Shown one piece after another: positions 43,144 through 52,399 of a stretch of DNA of 64,000 nt (positions are counted from its first letter, which is position 1; each line of letters opens with the position of its first letter). Under the pieces are notes generated by a model that worked only from the letters and a program-made list of their open reading frames with translations, searched no databases and had not been told where the DNA came from. Both the position numbers and the translations under genes were made by a program. This DNA is from Flavobacteriales bacterium (GTDB lineage Bacteria; Bacteroidota; Bacteroidia; Flavobacteriales_E; Vicingaceae): the NCBI GenBank assembly GCA_020635825.1, contig JACJZA010000007.1:1-64000 (forward strand), written 5' to 3'.

Positions 43144-45423
43144 ATGAAAGTATGCATTGCCGAAAAACCTTCTGTAGCCAGAGAAATAGCTAATGTACTT
43201 GGTGCGACTACCAAGCGTGATGGTTATTTTGAAGGGAATGGTTATGCTGTAACATATACTTTTGGTCACTTATGTACATTATGGGAACCAAATGATTATA
43301 AAGATTATTGGAAAAGTTGGCATTTAAATAACTTGCCTATGTTGCCTGAAAAGTTTAAAACCAAGGTGGTAGATAATGGTGGGATTAAAAAGCAATTCAA
43401 CATCGTAAAAACTTTGTTTAATAAAGCCAGTGTGGTTATAAATTGTGGCGATGCTGGTCAAGAAGGAGAATTAATTCAAAGATGGGTTTTGGAACAAGCC
43501 GGTTATAAAGGAGTAGTAAAACGTCTTTGGATTTCATCATTAACAACAGAGGCTATAAAAGAAGGTTTTGAAAACTTAAAAGCATCAGAAAAATACGACA
43601 ATCTTTATTATGCCGGCTTTTCAAGGGCGATTGGTGATTGGCTTTTAGGAATGAATGCAACACGTTTGTATACAATAAAATATGGAGGACATAAACAAGT
43701 TCTTTCTATAGGGAGGGTTCAAACGCCTACATTAGCAATGGTTGTCAATCGATTTAAAGAAATTGAAAATTTCAAACCAACTCCTTTCTGGGAATTGCAA
43801 ACACTTTATCGAGAAACCATTTTTAATTGTGAGGAAGGTCGTTTTGTAAATAAAGAAGAAGGAGAAATTTTAGCCAATAAAGTAAAAGAAAGTGAATTTG
43901 AAATTGTTTCGGTTGAAAAAAAAGAAGGAAAAGAGTATGCTCCAAAGTTATTTGACTTAACAGGGTTGCAAGTGTATTGTAACAATAAATTTTCTTTTTC
44001 AGCTGATGAAACTCTTAAAATTGTTCAAAAACTCTATGAACAAAAATTGGTTACCTACCCAAGAGTTGACACTACATTTTTACCAAATGATATTTATCCT
44101 AAAGTGAAAGGAATATTAGAAAAACTAACTCCCTACACAAATTTAATTCATCCTTTATTAGGTAAAAAAATAAGAAAACCAAGTACTGTTTTTAATGATA
44201 AAAAAGTAACCGACCATCATGCCATTATTCCTACTGGAGTATTAGGTCCGATGAATACTAATGAACAAAAGGTTTATGATATCATCACAAGAAGATTTAT
44301 AGCTGTGTTTTATGATGATTGTTTGGTAAACAATACAATTGTAATTGGGAATGCCGCAGAAGTTAATTTTAAAACTACCGGAAAAATTATTACTGATAAA
44401 GGGTGGCGAATTGTATTTGAAACTCCTGATAATCCTGAAAAAGAACCTGATATTCTCCCAAATTTTGAAGAAGGTGAAAAAGGACCTCATGAACCTAGTT
44501 TTTTAGAAAAAGAAACCAAACCTCCTAAAATGTTTACTGAGGCTTCTTTATTGAGAGCAATGGAAACAGCTGGCAAACAAGTTGATGATGAGGAATTGAG
44601 AGACTTAATGAAAGAAAATGGAATAGGAAGACCATCTACACGAGCAAGTATTATAGAAACCTTATTCAGAAGAAAATATATTGTCAGAAACAAAAAACAA
44701 ATCATTCCTACTCCAACAGGGATTCAGTTAATTGAAACCATTGGAAATAAAATTTTAACATCCGCTGAATTAACAGGTATTTGGGAAAAACACTTAAAAG
44801 AAATTGAACAAGGAAAATACAATGCAGCTACTTTCATAAATGACATGAAAAAAATGGTTGATGACCTTGTGTATGAAGTTAGATTAGAACAAAATAATAT
44901 TCAAATTTCACACACTCAACATCAACAAAACAAAAAAACAAAATTAACTCAATCTTCTGTGGTTGGTCAAGTCTGTCCTAAATGTAAAACAGGGAGCTTA
45001 ATAAAAGGTAATTCAGCATATGGGTGCAATGAATATAAAAATGGCTGTAATTTATTATTACCTTTTGTATTTTTTGGAAAAAAACTTACAGACAAGCAAA
45101 TTCTACAATTAGTTCAAAAAGGTAAAACAACCATTATAAAAGGGTTTAAAACAAATGAAGGAAAGCTGGATGGAGTACTTTCTTTTAATGAAAACTTTGA
45201 AATTATATTAAACAGTAAAACCAAAAAGAAAGAAAAATCCAAAGATGAATTACTATGTCCGAAGTGTAAGAAAGGAAAAATAATAAAAGGTAAAACCGCT
45301 TACGGCTGTAGTGAATATGTAAATGGTTGTGATTATAGATATTCATTTGATGATATTAGAAAAAATGCACAAGGTAAAGCCTTAACCAAAGAATTAGTAC
45401 TTGAACTATTGATAAAAGGTTAA
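43144..45423 (+). CDS. topB: DNA topoisomerase III
   Basis: 759 residues. Type IA topoisomerase that relaxes or decatenates DNA. TOPRIM domain (KVCIAEKPSVAREIANVLG; NCGDAGQEGELI with acidic metal ligands), catalytic tyrosine in VTYPRVDTTFLP (about residue 305), GIGRPSTRASII, then two C-terminal zinc-ribbon-like repeats (CPKCKTGSLIKGNSAYGCNE and CPKCKKGKIIKGKTAYGCSE) about 90 residues apart. Longer C-terminus than the E. coli enzyme. Confidence 0.95.
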   Translation: MKVCIAEKPSVAREIANVLGATTKRDGYFEGNGYAVTYTFGHLCTLWEPNDYKDYWKSWHLNNLPMLPEKFKTKVVDNGGIKKQFNIVKTLFNKASVVINCGDAGQEGELIQRWVLEQAGYKGVVKRLWISSLTTEAIKEGFENLKASEKYDNLYYAGFSRAIGDWLLGMNATRLYTIKYGGHKQVLSIGRVQTPTLAMVVNRFKEIENFKPTPFWELQTLYRETIFNCEEGRFVNKEEGEILANKVKESEFEIVSVEKKEGKEYAPKLFDLTGLQVYCNNKFSFSADETLKIVQKLYEQKLVTYPRVDTTFLPNDIYPKVKGILEKLTPYTNLIHPLLGKKIRKPSTVFNDKKVTDHHAIIPTGVLGPMNTNEQKVYDIITRRFIAVFYDDCLVNNTIVIGNAAEVNFKTTGKIITDKGWRIVFETPDNPEKEPDILPNFEEGEKGPHEPSFLEKETKPPKMFTEASLLRAMETAGKQVDDEELRDLMKENGIGRPSTRASIIETLFRRKYIVRNKKQIIPTPTGIQLIETIGNKILTSAELTGIWEKHLKEIEQGKYNAATFINDMKKMVDDLVYEVRLEQNNIQISHTQHQQNKKTKLTQSSVVGQVCPKCKTGSLIKGNSAYGCNEYKNGCNLLLPFVFFGKKLTDKQILQLVQKGKTTIIKGFKTNEGKLDGVLSFNENFEIILNSKTKKKEKSKDELLCPKCKKGKIIKGKTAYGCSEYVNGCDYRYSFDDIRKNAQGKALTKELVLELLIKG

Positions 45424-45460
45424 AAAAATAGTAAATTTATAATAACCAATAATTTACCCC

Positions 45461-45721
45461 ATGTTACTCGATGCAAAAGATTTTCAAAGAGTTAGTTTGC
45501 ATAGCAAAATAAAGCATCTGCAACAACATGGAATTTATATTACTAAGAGGAATTATTTACGTTACGAAATATGGCTTTATCATTACAATGGTTATTTTGT
45601 AGAAGTATGGAGAACCCTCTCATTTGGTGATATTTATTCAATCGATATTGCTCCTGAGCGTAGTGTAAAAGAATCTTACTTAGATGCTATCAATTTAGAT
45701 GAATTAGGTCTAGAGGTTTAA
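45461..45721 (+). CDS. Conserved small protein of unknown function
   Basis: 86 residues, alpha/beta, rich in aromatic residues (RYEIWLYHYNGYFVEVWRTL) and ending NLDELGLEV. No signal peptide or membrane segment. It follows topB by 37 bp on the same strand and precedes the SpoIIE gene by 56 bp. I do not recognise a named family; its compact, well-formed coding pattern supports it as real. Confidence 0.65.
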   Translation: MLLDAKDFQRVSLHSKIKHLQQHGIYITKRNYLRYEIWLYHYNGYFVEVWRTLSFGDIYSIDIAPERSVKESYLDAINLDELGLEV

Positions 45722-45777
45722 TATTTTAGCTTTTTATTTATAATTGTATTATCTTATCCAAAATTTGTTAAGATTAT

Positions 45778-47985
45778 ATGAGAATATTTCTGGCGTTTTA
45801 TTTATCAATTCTGTTTTCCTTGAATTTATGTGCTCAATTTTCACCTGAAGAAATGAGGTTGATTGATTCACTAAACAACGAAATTAAAACTACTAAATTT
45901 GACACCACCCTTTCAGCATCTTATGTTTATTTATCTGAAATACTCTATGTAAATAATGTAGACACTTTATTTCCCTTGTGTGATAATGCTCGTGAAATTT
46001 GTGAGAAAAATCTAAAAAATAAAGAGTTATCTGAAAATGAAATAAAATCATTTCGGCATACATTAGCAGCCTCTCTCAATAATTTAGGTTATTATTTTGG
46101 TCAAAAAGGCGATCCTGAAAAAGAACTATCCCATTATTTTAAAAGTTTAGAAATAAAAAAGGAAATCAATGATTTAAAAGGTGTTGCCATTGCCTATAAC
46201 AATATAGGAATGATATATAAAGAACGTGGCGATTTAAAAAACGCAATTGATTTTTATGATAAAAGTTTAAAAATAAAAGAACAATTAGGTGACAAAAAAA
46301 GCCTTTCATTATCTCTTTCAAATATTGGAGTTATTTATGAAAGTTTAGGTGAAATTGATAAGGCATTAGAGTATTATTACAAAGCTTTAGATATACAAAA
46401 CGAATTAAATGAAGAGCGTTTAAAAGCAATTTCTTTAAACAATATCGCATTAGTTTATTTTTTAAAAAAACAATACAACAAAGCATTACAATACAATAAA
46501 AGAAGCTTAATAATTAGAGAAAAGACCAAAGACAAAAGAGGAATTGCAAATTCATATCATAACATAGGTTTAGTTCATAAAGAGCTTGGCAATTTTGATA
46601 CGGCATTGGAATATTATAATAAAAGTTTAGTACTCAAAGAAGAATTAAATGATTTTGAAGGTATCCCACCAACCCTATCAAATATTGGAACTATATACAT
46701 GGATAAAGGAAATATTACTGAAGCTGAAGAAATTGTAGAGAAATCATTAGAACTTTCAAAAAAACAAAAAGTCATAGCTAATATTCAAAATGCTTCTCGT
46801 TTACTACAAATTATCTATTATAAGAAAGGTAAATACAAACAAGCTTATGAAATGAGTGAATTATTTCACGAAATGAGAGACAGTGTAGTAAATGAGCAAA
46901 ATAAAAAAGCTGCTTTAAAACAAAATTTACGATACGAATATGATAAAAAAGCAACCGCAGACAGTATTGCTTTTGAAAAAGAAAATGAAATAAAAGAAGC
47001 AGAGATAGCTAAACAAAAAGCAGAAATTAAAGCAAAAAGAAATCAACAATATGCTTTATTTGGAGGGTTGGCATTGGTAATTATTTTTGCAGGTTTTATG
47101 TTTAACCGATTTAAAGTTACTCAAAAACAAAAATTAGTAATTGAAGAACAAAAACACATAGTTGAAGAAAAAAATCAAGAAATATTAGACAGTATTCATT
47201 ATGCCAAAAGAATACAAGCAGCTATTCTTCCACCAACTAAAACTGTTCAACAATATTTACCTAATAGCTTTATTCTATATAAACCAAAAGACATAGTTGC
47301 TGGTGATTTTTATTGGTTGGAGCATAAAGATAATATCGTCTTATTTGCTGCATGCGACTGTACCGGCCATGGCGTTCCTGGCGCAATGGTAAGCGTTGTA
47401 TGTAATAATGGATTGAATCGTTCTGTTCGTGAGCATGGATTGATAAATCCTGCTAAAATATTAGACAAAACGCGAGAAATAGTTATATCAGAATTCGAAA
47501 AAAGTGAAGATGAAGTGAAAGATGGAATGGATATAGCACTTTGTAGTTTAGAAAACAAGATTGATAAATGGATTTTAAACTATGCCGGCGCTAATAACCC
47601 TTTTTATTTAATTACAAATAATGAATCGACTATTAAAAAACTACCTGAATATATAATCTTAACTGAAGATTACAATACCAACTTATTTGAAATTAAAGCA
47701 GATAAGCAACCAATAGGTAAGTATGCAGAGCCTACACCTTATACCTCCCATATAGTTGAACTCCGAAAAGACGACACGATTTATATTTTCTCTGATGGAT
47801 ATGTGGATCAATTTGGTGGAGAAAAAGGTAAAAAACTTAAACCAAAAGCATTTCGAGAATTATTGCTGAGTATTCAACATGAATCAATGGATGATCAAAT
47901 GGAAAAAATAAATTTATTATTTGAACAATGGAAAGGTAATCATGAACAGGTAGATGATATCTGCGTGATTGGAGTGCGAATATGA
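45778..47985 (+). CDS. TPR-transmembrane-SpoIIE serine/threonine phosphatase (paralogue 3)
   Basis: 735 residues. Signal peptide (ILFSLNLCAQ), seven or so periplasmic TPRs (about 90-350; repeated NNIGMIYKERGDL-like units), transmembrane helix (about 424-444), coiled linker and SpoIIE phosphatase domain (about 478-735; VAGDFYW, CDCTGHGVPGAM with Cys replacing the usual Ala, DGMDIALC). The last codons overlap the next gene by 4 bp (ATGA), so this phosphatase is translationally coupled to a sigma factor, a strong hint that it helps control that regulon. It shares a 119-bp identical tract with paralogue 2. Confidence 0.92.
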   Translation: MRIFLAFYLSILFSLNLCAQFSPEEMRLIDSLNNEIKTTKFDTTLSASYVYLSEILYVNNVDTLFPLCDNAREICEKNLKNKELSENEIKSFRHTLAASLNNLGYYFGQKGDPEKELSHYFKSLEIKKEINDLKGVAIAYNNIGMIYKERGDLKNAIDFYDKSLKIKEQLGDKKSLSLSLSNIGVIYESLGEIDKALEYYYKALDIQNELNEERLKAISLNNIALVYFLKKQYNKALQYNKRSLIIREKTKDKRGIANSYHNIGLVHKELGNFDTALEYYNKSLVLKEELNDFEGIPPTLSNIGTIYMDKGNITEAEEIVEKSLELSKKQKVIANIQNASRLLQIIYYKKGKYKQAYEMSELFHEMRDSVVNEQNKKAALKQNLRYEYDKKATADSIAFEKENEIKEAEIAKQKAEIKAKRNQQYALFGGLALVIIFAGFMFNRFKVTQKQKLVIEEQKHIVEEKNQEILDSIHYAKRIQAAILPPTKTVQQYLPNSFILYKPKDIVAGDFYWLEHKDNIVLFAACDCTGHGVPGAMVSVVCNNGLNRSVREHGLINPAKILDKTREIVISEFEKSEDEVKDGMDIALCSLENKIDKWILNYAGANNPFYLITNNESTIKKLPEYIILTEDYNTNLFEIKADKQPIGKYAEPTPYTSHIVELRKDDTIYIFSDGYVDQFGGEKGKKLKPKAFRELLLSIQHESMDDQMEKINLLFEQWKGNHEQVDDICVIGVRI
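47593..47711. repeat. 119-bp perfect inverted repeat, copy B (gene-conversion tract)
   Basis: Identical to the reverse complement of 30988-31106. The match begins after GGCGCT and ends at GCAACC; outside it the two genes differ at many synonymous sites. Confidence 0.95.
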
Positions 47986-48491
47986 AAGAAATTCAAATAA
48001 AAGAGATTTATGATTACCACTCTGAAATGGTGTTTAATTTATGTTTGAATTACTTACAAAATGAACATGATGCTGAAGAAGTTACACAGGATGTGTTTGT
48101 AAAAATCTTTCAACAGATAGATTCATTTCAGCAAAACTCATCTCTTAAAACATGGATTTACAAAATTGCAGTTAATCAATGCTTAGATTTTATTAAAGCT
48201 AAAAAACGACAAAAGCGTTTTGGCTTTCTTTTTTCTATTACCGACAATACTGAACATTTAAATGATCAAGACTTTAATCATCCAGGTGTTTTAATGGAAA
48301 ACAAAGAAGCTACAGAGCATATATTTAAACAAATCAATCAGCTACCACATAATCAGAAAACTGCTTTAATTCTAAAAACTATGGATGAACTTTCTCAAAA
48401 AGAAATTGCTGATATTATGAATATTTCAGTCAAAGCAGTCGAATCATTATTATCAAGGGCAAAAGCTAATTTGAAAGAAAAATTAAACTAA
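47982..48491 (+). CDS. ECF-type sigma-70 factor
   Basis: 169 residues. Region 2: VFNLCLNYLQNEHDAEEVTQ, then FQQNSSLKTWIYKIAVNQCL; region 4: INQLPHNQKTALILKTMDEL, QKEIADIMNISVKAVESLLS and RAKANLKEKL. Coupled to the upstream SpoIIE phosphatase by an ATGA overlap and followed 31 bp later by a small membrane protein of anti-sigma layout. It probably controls this operon. Confidence 0.92.
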   Translation: MKEIQIKEIYDYHSEMVFNLCLNYLQNEHDAEEVTQDVFVKIFQQIDSFQQNSSLKTWIYKIAVNQCLDFIKAKKRQKRFGFLFSITDNTEHLNDQDFNHPGVLMENKEATEHIFKQINQLPHNQKTALILKTMDELSQKEIADIMNISVKAVESLLSRAKANLKEKLN

Positions 48492-48522
48492 CCGAAGGAT
48501 TTTAAAATTAAAATCGTCAAAT

Positions 48523-48801
48523 ATGATAGATTCAGATAATAAAATGTTAGAACCTTTAACAAAAATAGAAAAAGTAAACCCCTCTCCTTTTCTTTTTTCA
48601 AAAATTGAACAAAGAATTAAAGAAGAAGCTATTAACTATATTTCTAATAAATGGTTAGTAGCCGCAAGTATTTCTTTAATCATTTTATTTGCGGGCAATT
48701 CATTTTTATTAAATAAAGAAATAGGTTCGAAAACAAAAAATGAAATTAATTTAATAGAAGCATTTCAATTAAACACCAACAATCAACTTTACAATGAATA
48801 A
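48523..48801 (+). CDS. Small anti-sigma-like membrane protein
   Basis: 92 residues. Cytoplasmic N-terminus (about 1-42) with the pattern LTKIEKVNPSPFLFSKIEQR, one transmembrane helix (about 45-65) and a short periplasmic tail. Small proteins with a similar PPFLxxRIEQRI start often sit between an ECF sigma factor and a CnrX/CpxP-like protein in Bacteroidota. Anti-sigma activity is inferred from position and topology. Its end overlaps the next gene by 8 bp. Confidence 0.7.
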   Translation: MIDSDNKMLEPLTKIEKVNPSPFLFSKIEQRIKEEAINYISNKWLVAASISLIILFAGNSFLLNKEIGSKTKNEINLIEAFQLNTNNQLYNE

Positions 48802-49258
48802 AACTAAAATATTAATAATAGGTGTTGTAATACTGGTGGTTTTAAATGTTGGTTTAATGGCTGTCATATTAATAAAGAAGCCACCACATCACCAATCTCC
48901 TCATTTAGCAAAAAGGATTGAACCTAAACATATTATTATTGAAAGGTTACAATTAGATGCAGAACAAGTTTCTGATTATGAATCTTTAATACAAAAACAT
49001 CGAGAACAAATTCATGAACAGGAAGAAAAAATAAGAATAGCTAAACAAGGTTTATTCAATCTTTTACAGTATGATGAATACAGTCAAAAAGATTCAATTA
49101 TCAATTATATTTCAGACACTCAAAAAATGATTGAAAATATTCATTTTAATCATTTCAATGATATTAAAAATCTTTGCACAGAAAATCAGATGAATGAATT
49201 TAATAACCTAAGTAAAGAACTTACTCATTTGTTTTCTCCACACCCTCCTAAAAGATAA
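48794..49258 (+). CDS. CpxP/CnrX/ZraP-like periplasmic metal-stress protein
   Basis: 154 residues. N-terminal membrane anchor (about 5-28), His/Pro-rich stretch (KKPPHHQSPHLAKRIEPKHI), then an all-helical periplasmic region with LQLDAEQVSDYESLIQKHRE and further helices, as in the LTxxQ-type CpxP/Spy/CnrX/ZraP group. These bind metals or misfolded proteins and tune envelope stress regulators. The C-terminus (SPHPPKR) is also His/Pro-rich. Position after a sigma/anti-sigma pair fits a sensor role. Confidence 0.78.
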   Translation: MNKTKILIIGVVILVVLNVGLMAVILIKKPPHHQSPHLAKRIEPKHIIIERLQLDAEQVSDYESLIQKHREQIHEQEEKIRIAKQGLFNLLQYDEYSQKDSIINYISDTQKMIENIHFNHFNDIKNLCTENQMNEFNNLSKELTHLFSPHPPKR

Positions 49259-49261
49259 ATT

Positions 49262-49915
49262 TTGAAACTTTTACTTTTCACTTTTTTTCTTTCAATTTCT
49301 TCTTTATTAATTAAAGCTCAAACCCATCTTAAAATAAAAGTATTACCGATTTTAAACAATGAACCCATTGTTTTAAATGATGCAACCAAGGATGATGTTA
49401 TTATCACTAATTTAAAATTTTACCTAAGTAGTTTTTCTTTAACGCAAAATAATGGTGAGGTTTATATTGAAGAAAATTCTTACCATTTAATTGATTTATC
49501 AAAGCCTGAAACAGTCAACATAGCCTTTCCATTAATTGAAAATAAAACACTTGAAAACCTTACTTTTTTATTAGGAATTGATAGTGTTACAAATGTTTCC
49601 GGAGTAATGGGGGGTGATTTAGACCCTACTAAAGGAATGTATTGGGCATGGAATAGCGGTTACATCAATTTTAAAATAGAAGGAACAAAAAACAGCATTC
49701 CTTTTGAATTTCATTTGGGAGGTTATGCCGCTCCTTATCAAACAGCTCAAAAAATAGAAGTCGATTTGAAAGAAAGTGAAGAAATGGTTCTATATCTAGA
49801 TTTATCAGATTTTTTAAATAAAATAGATATTAATACCAATAATAAAGTAATGTCTCCAGGAAAAACATCTCAAGAACTTTCTATTTTATTAGCTACCCTT
49901 TTTTATGCGAAATAA
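49262..49915 (+). CDS. MbnP-like copper-associated periplasmic protein
   Basis: 217 residues with signal peptide (LFTFFLSISSLLIKAQ). Shows the MbnP pattern: ITNLKFYLSSFSL, LIDLSKPETVNIAF, LTFLLGIDSVTNVSG and DPTKGMYWAWNSGYINFKIE (about residues 121-140). In methanotroph MbnP/CorA-type proteins a tryptophan is oxidised to kynurenine by the partner MbnH and helps bind copper; the WAW pair here is a candidate region. The start codon is TTG at 49262, 3 nt after the previous stop; no ATG is available. Overlaps the peroxidase gene by 11 bp. Confidence 0.85.
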   Translation: MKLLLFTFFLSISSLLIKAQTHLKIKVLPILNNEPIVLNDATKDDVIITNLKFYLSSFSLTQNNGEVYIEENSYHLIDLSKPETVNIAFPLIENKTLENLTFLLGIDSVTNVSGVMGGDLDPTKGMYWAWNSGYINFKIEGTKNSIPFEFHLGGYAAPYQTAQKIEVDLKESEEMVLYLDLSDFLNKIDINTNNKVMSPGKTSQELSILLATLFYAK

Positions 49916-50963
49916 AAAGAATGAAATACTTACCTTATTATTTTTCTTTCTTTTAATAGGAACAGCTTTGAATATACCTTCGTCTTCCTATTTTATTATT
50001 AAATATCCAGATTACTTCCCAAAACCTTTGTATGATTTCAATAAAAATCCTTTAACGCCTGAAGGAGTTGAATTAGGAAGGCATTTATTTTACGACCCAA
50101 TCCTTTCTAAAGATAGTTCAATTTCTTGCAGCAATTGTCATCTATCTTATACCGCATTTACACATGTCGACCATAAACTTAGTCATGGAATAAATGACAG
50201 TATAGGGACACGAAATTCACCTTCTTTAATAAATCTTGCTTGGAGTGAATTATTTATGTGGGATGGAGCAGTAAATCATTTAGATGTTCAAGCCCTTGCT
50301 CCTATTTCACACCCAGCTGAAATGGGTGAAAGCATTGAAAATGTAGTGGTTAAACTTCAATCCACAAAAAGATACCCAATGTTATTCCAACAAGTATTTA
50401 ATGATTCAATTATCACCGGTGAAAAATTGCTAAAAGTGATTTCTCAATTTGAATTAACACTTGTTTCTCAAAACTCAAAATATGATAGTGTTATGAGAAA
50501 AGAAACTGTTTTTAACAATCAAGAACAAAGAGGATATAAAGTCTTTCAAAATAATTGTAATTCTTGTCATACGGAACCTTTATTTACAAGCTATCAATTT
50601 AAAAACAATGGTTTAGCAATAGATTCCATATTAAACGATGTTGGTAGATATAGAATCACCAACAATCCAAATGATTCGTTGAAGTTTAAAATACCTACCC
50701 TCAGAAATATTGAATTTTCATACCCATACATGCATGATGGAAGATTTAAAAGTATTTCAGAAGTTTTAAAACATTACGAAAAAGGAATTTTATATAGTTC
50801 AACGTTAGCAAATGAACTAAAAACTCCAATTGGACTCACTCATGAAGAAAAGGTCGATCTGACTGCATTTTTACTTACATTAACGGATAGAGATTTTTTA
50901 TTTAATTCAAATTTCTCATATCCTAAAACAAATAATATTGAAATAACCGAAGGATATAAATAA
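49905..50963 (+). CDS. MbnH-like dihaem cytochrome c peroxidase
   Basis: 352 residues. N-terminal signal/anchor (about 8-25), then two haem-binding CxxCH motifs: CSNCH at about 75-79 and CNSCH at about 218-222. The MauG/CcpA fold is also seen in LGRHLFYDPILSKDSSISCS, GTRNSPSLINLAW, HPAEMGESIENVV and FKIPTLRNIEFSYPYMHDGR. Gene pairing with an MbnP-like protein indicates the MbnH subgroup, which modifies its partner rather than only removing peroxide. It needs periplasmic cytochrome c maturation, not encoded in the window. Confidence 0.88.
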   Translation: MRNKKNEILTLLFFFLLIGTALNIPSSSYFIIKYPDYFPKPLYDFNKNPLTPEGVELGRHLFYDPILSKDSSISCSNCHLSYTAFTHVDHKLSHGINDSIGTRNSPSLINLAWSELFMWDGAVNHLDVQALAPISHPAEMGESIENVVVKLQSTKRYPMLFQQVFNDSIITGEKLLKVISQFELTLVSQNSKYDSVMRKETVFNNQEQRGYKVFQNNCNSCHTEPLFTSYQFKNNGLAIDSILNDVGRYRITNNPNDSLKFKIPTLRNIEFSYPYMHDGRFKSISEVLKHYEKGILYSSTLANELKTPIGLTHEEKVDLTAFLLTLTDRDFLFNSNFSYPKTNNIEITEGYK

Positions 50964-51004
50964 ATACATCGTCTAAGTATTTATATAACTTAAAAACTAA
51001 TAAA

Positions 51005-52384
51005 ATGATTAAAAAAGTATTGGTAGCTAGTTTGTTTTTTCTAAGCTTACAAGTAGAAGCTCAAAACAATCCCGGAATTACATCTTGGTTACAAAACACA
51101 ACTATTACCGGTCGTCATTATGTAAGTGGTAATTCTACACCAATAAACGACGCTGATTTAGTAAATGTACAATCTGTTCAATTTTCTACAGATACTCAAT
51201 TTGTTTATGTTTCTGCAACTGGAATACCTGCTTATGTTACAGGTCCATTTTTAGATGGGAATCCATCAGTGGCTACAGCACAAAATTCTATTTTTAAATT
51301 CCCTCTAAATCCTATTGAAAATACTGGGACAAAAACAGCAACCAATATGGGGAATATAGGTGTTTTTATTAATGGAACTGCTTTGTTTGATAATAGAGAC
51401 GGAGTTGGATGGAATACTAGTACTAGTGCTTTGTGTGGAGGGCCTGGCAACCCACCTTGTCCAGGAGGTCCCGGAGCTACTTCTGATTGGAATAGAGATG
51501 CTGTACCTGCTGAAATGTTAGGTTTTGATTGCTCTAAAGGTCATCCGGCAATGGGAAATTATCATCATCATCAAAACCCAAGTGCTTTTAAATTAGATTT
51601 AAATGTAATTTATAATATATGTAGTACTTATGATGCTGATGGCTTGTATGCGATAGATAGTACGGTTCATTCTCCATTAATCGGATTTGCTTATGATGGG
51701 TTTCCAATCTATGGTGCTTATGGTTATAAAAATGCAAATGGTTCTGGGGGAATTACTCGTATTAAGTCTGGTTACCAATTAAGAAATATTACAACAAGAA
51801 CACATTGGGCTGATGGTACCGATGTTGATGATGGACCTGCTGTCAACAGTACTTATTTTTTAGGTTACTTCAAGGAAGATTATGAATTTGTATCGCATCC
51901 TGGAGAGGAAGAGTATTTAGATGAACACAATGGTCGTTTTTGTGTAACTCCTGAATATCCAAATGGAATATATTGCTATTTTGCTACTGTAGATGAAAAT
52001 TGGAACTCTGCTTATCCTTATGCTGTTGGTCCAACATTTTATGGGGTAAAATCTGCAACAACTGTAACTTCTATTACTGAACCTGTATATACTTATGAAA
52101 ATACTACTAGCATCAATGATTTTAATCTTGATAATATAGAAATCAATATCTTCCCTAATCCGGCTAACGAATTTATTGTTATCCAAATGAACACACTTAA
52201 TAAAGAAAATGTAGCAATAGATTTATTTGATATTATGGGAAAACATGTTATCTCAACTAAAATATACCAAGGAACAACAATTACCCATCTCGATACGAGA
52301 TCATTATACAATGGACAATATATATTAAGATTTACTGTAAACAACCAAACCGTTGTAAAAAAAGTATTAATTGCTAAAGATTAA
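51005..52384 (+). CDS. Secreted YHYH-domain protein with T9SS sorting domain
   Basis: 459 residues. Signal peptide (VASLFFLSLQVEAQ), central YHYH domain with HPAMGNYHHHQNP (about residues 178-191), FAYDGFPIYGAYGY and GIYCYFATVDENWNSAYPY, and a C-terminal T9SS type A domain (about 385-459) starting NIFPNPANE and ending KKVLIAKD. The histidine cluster makes metal binding plausible; YHYH proteins often travel with MbnP/MbnH-like genes. It should be exported through the T9SS and is the last gene of the run before a terminator. Confidence 0.88.
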   Translation: MIKKVLVASLFFLSLQVEAQNNPGITSWLQNTTITGRHYVSGNSTPINDADLVNVQSVQFSTDTQFVYVSATGIPAYVTGPFLDGNPSVATAQNSIFKFPLNPIENTGTKTATNMGNIGVFINGTALFDNRDGVGWNTSTSALCGGPGNPPCPGGPGATSDWNRDAVPAEMLGFDCSKGHPAMGNYHHHQNPSAFKLDLNVIYNICSTYDADGLYAIDSTVHSPLIGFAYDGFPIYGAYGYKNANGSGGITRIKSGYQLRNITTRTHWADGTDVDDGPAVNSTYFLGYFKEDYEFVSHPGEEEYLDEHNGRFCVTPEYPNGIYCYFATVDENWNSAYPYAVGPTFYGVKSATTVTSITEPVYTYENTTSINDFNLDNIEINIFPNPANEFIVIQMNTLNKENVAIDLFDIMGKHVISTKIYQGTTITHLDTRSLYNGQYILRFTVNNQTVVKKVLIAKD

Positions 52385-52399
52385 ATTGATAGAATTTTT

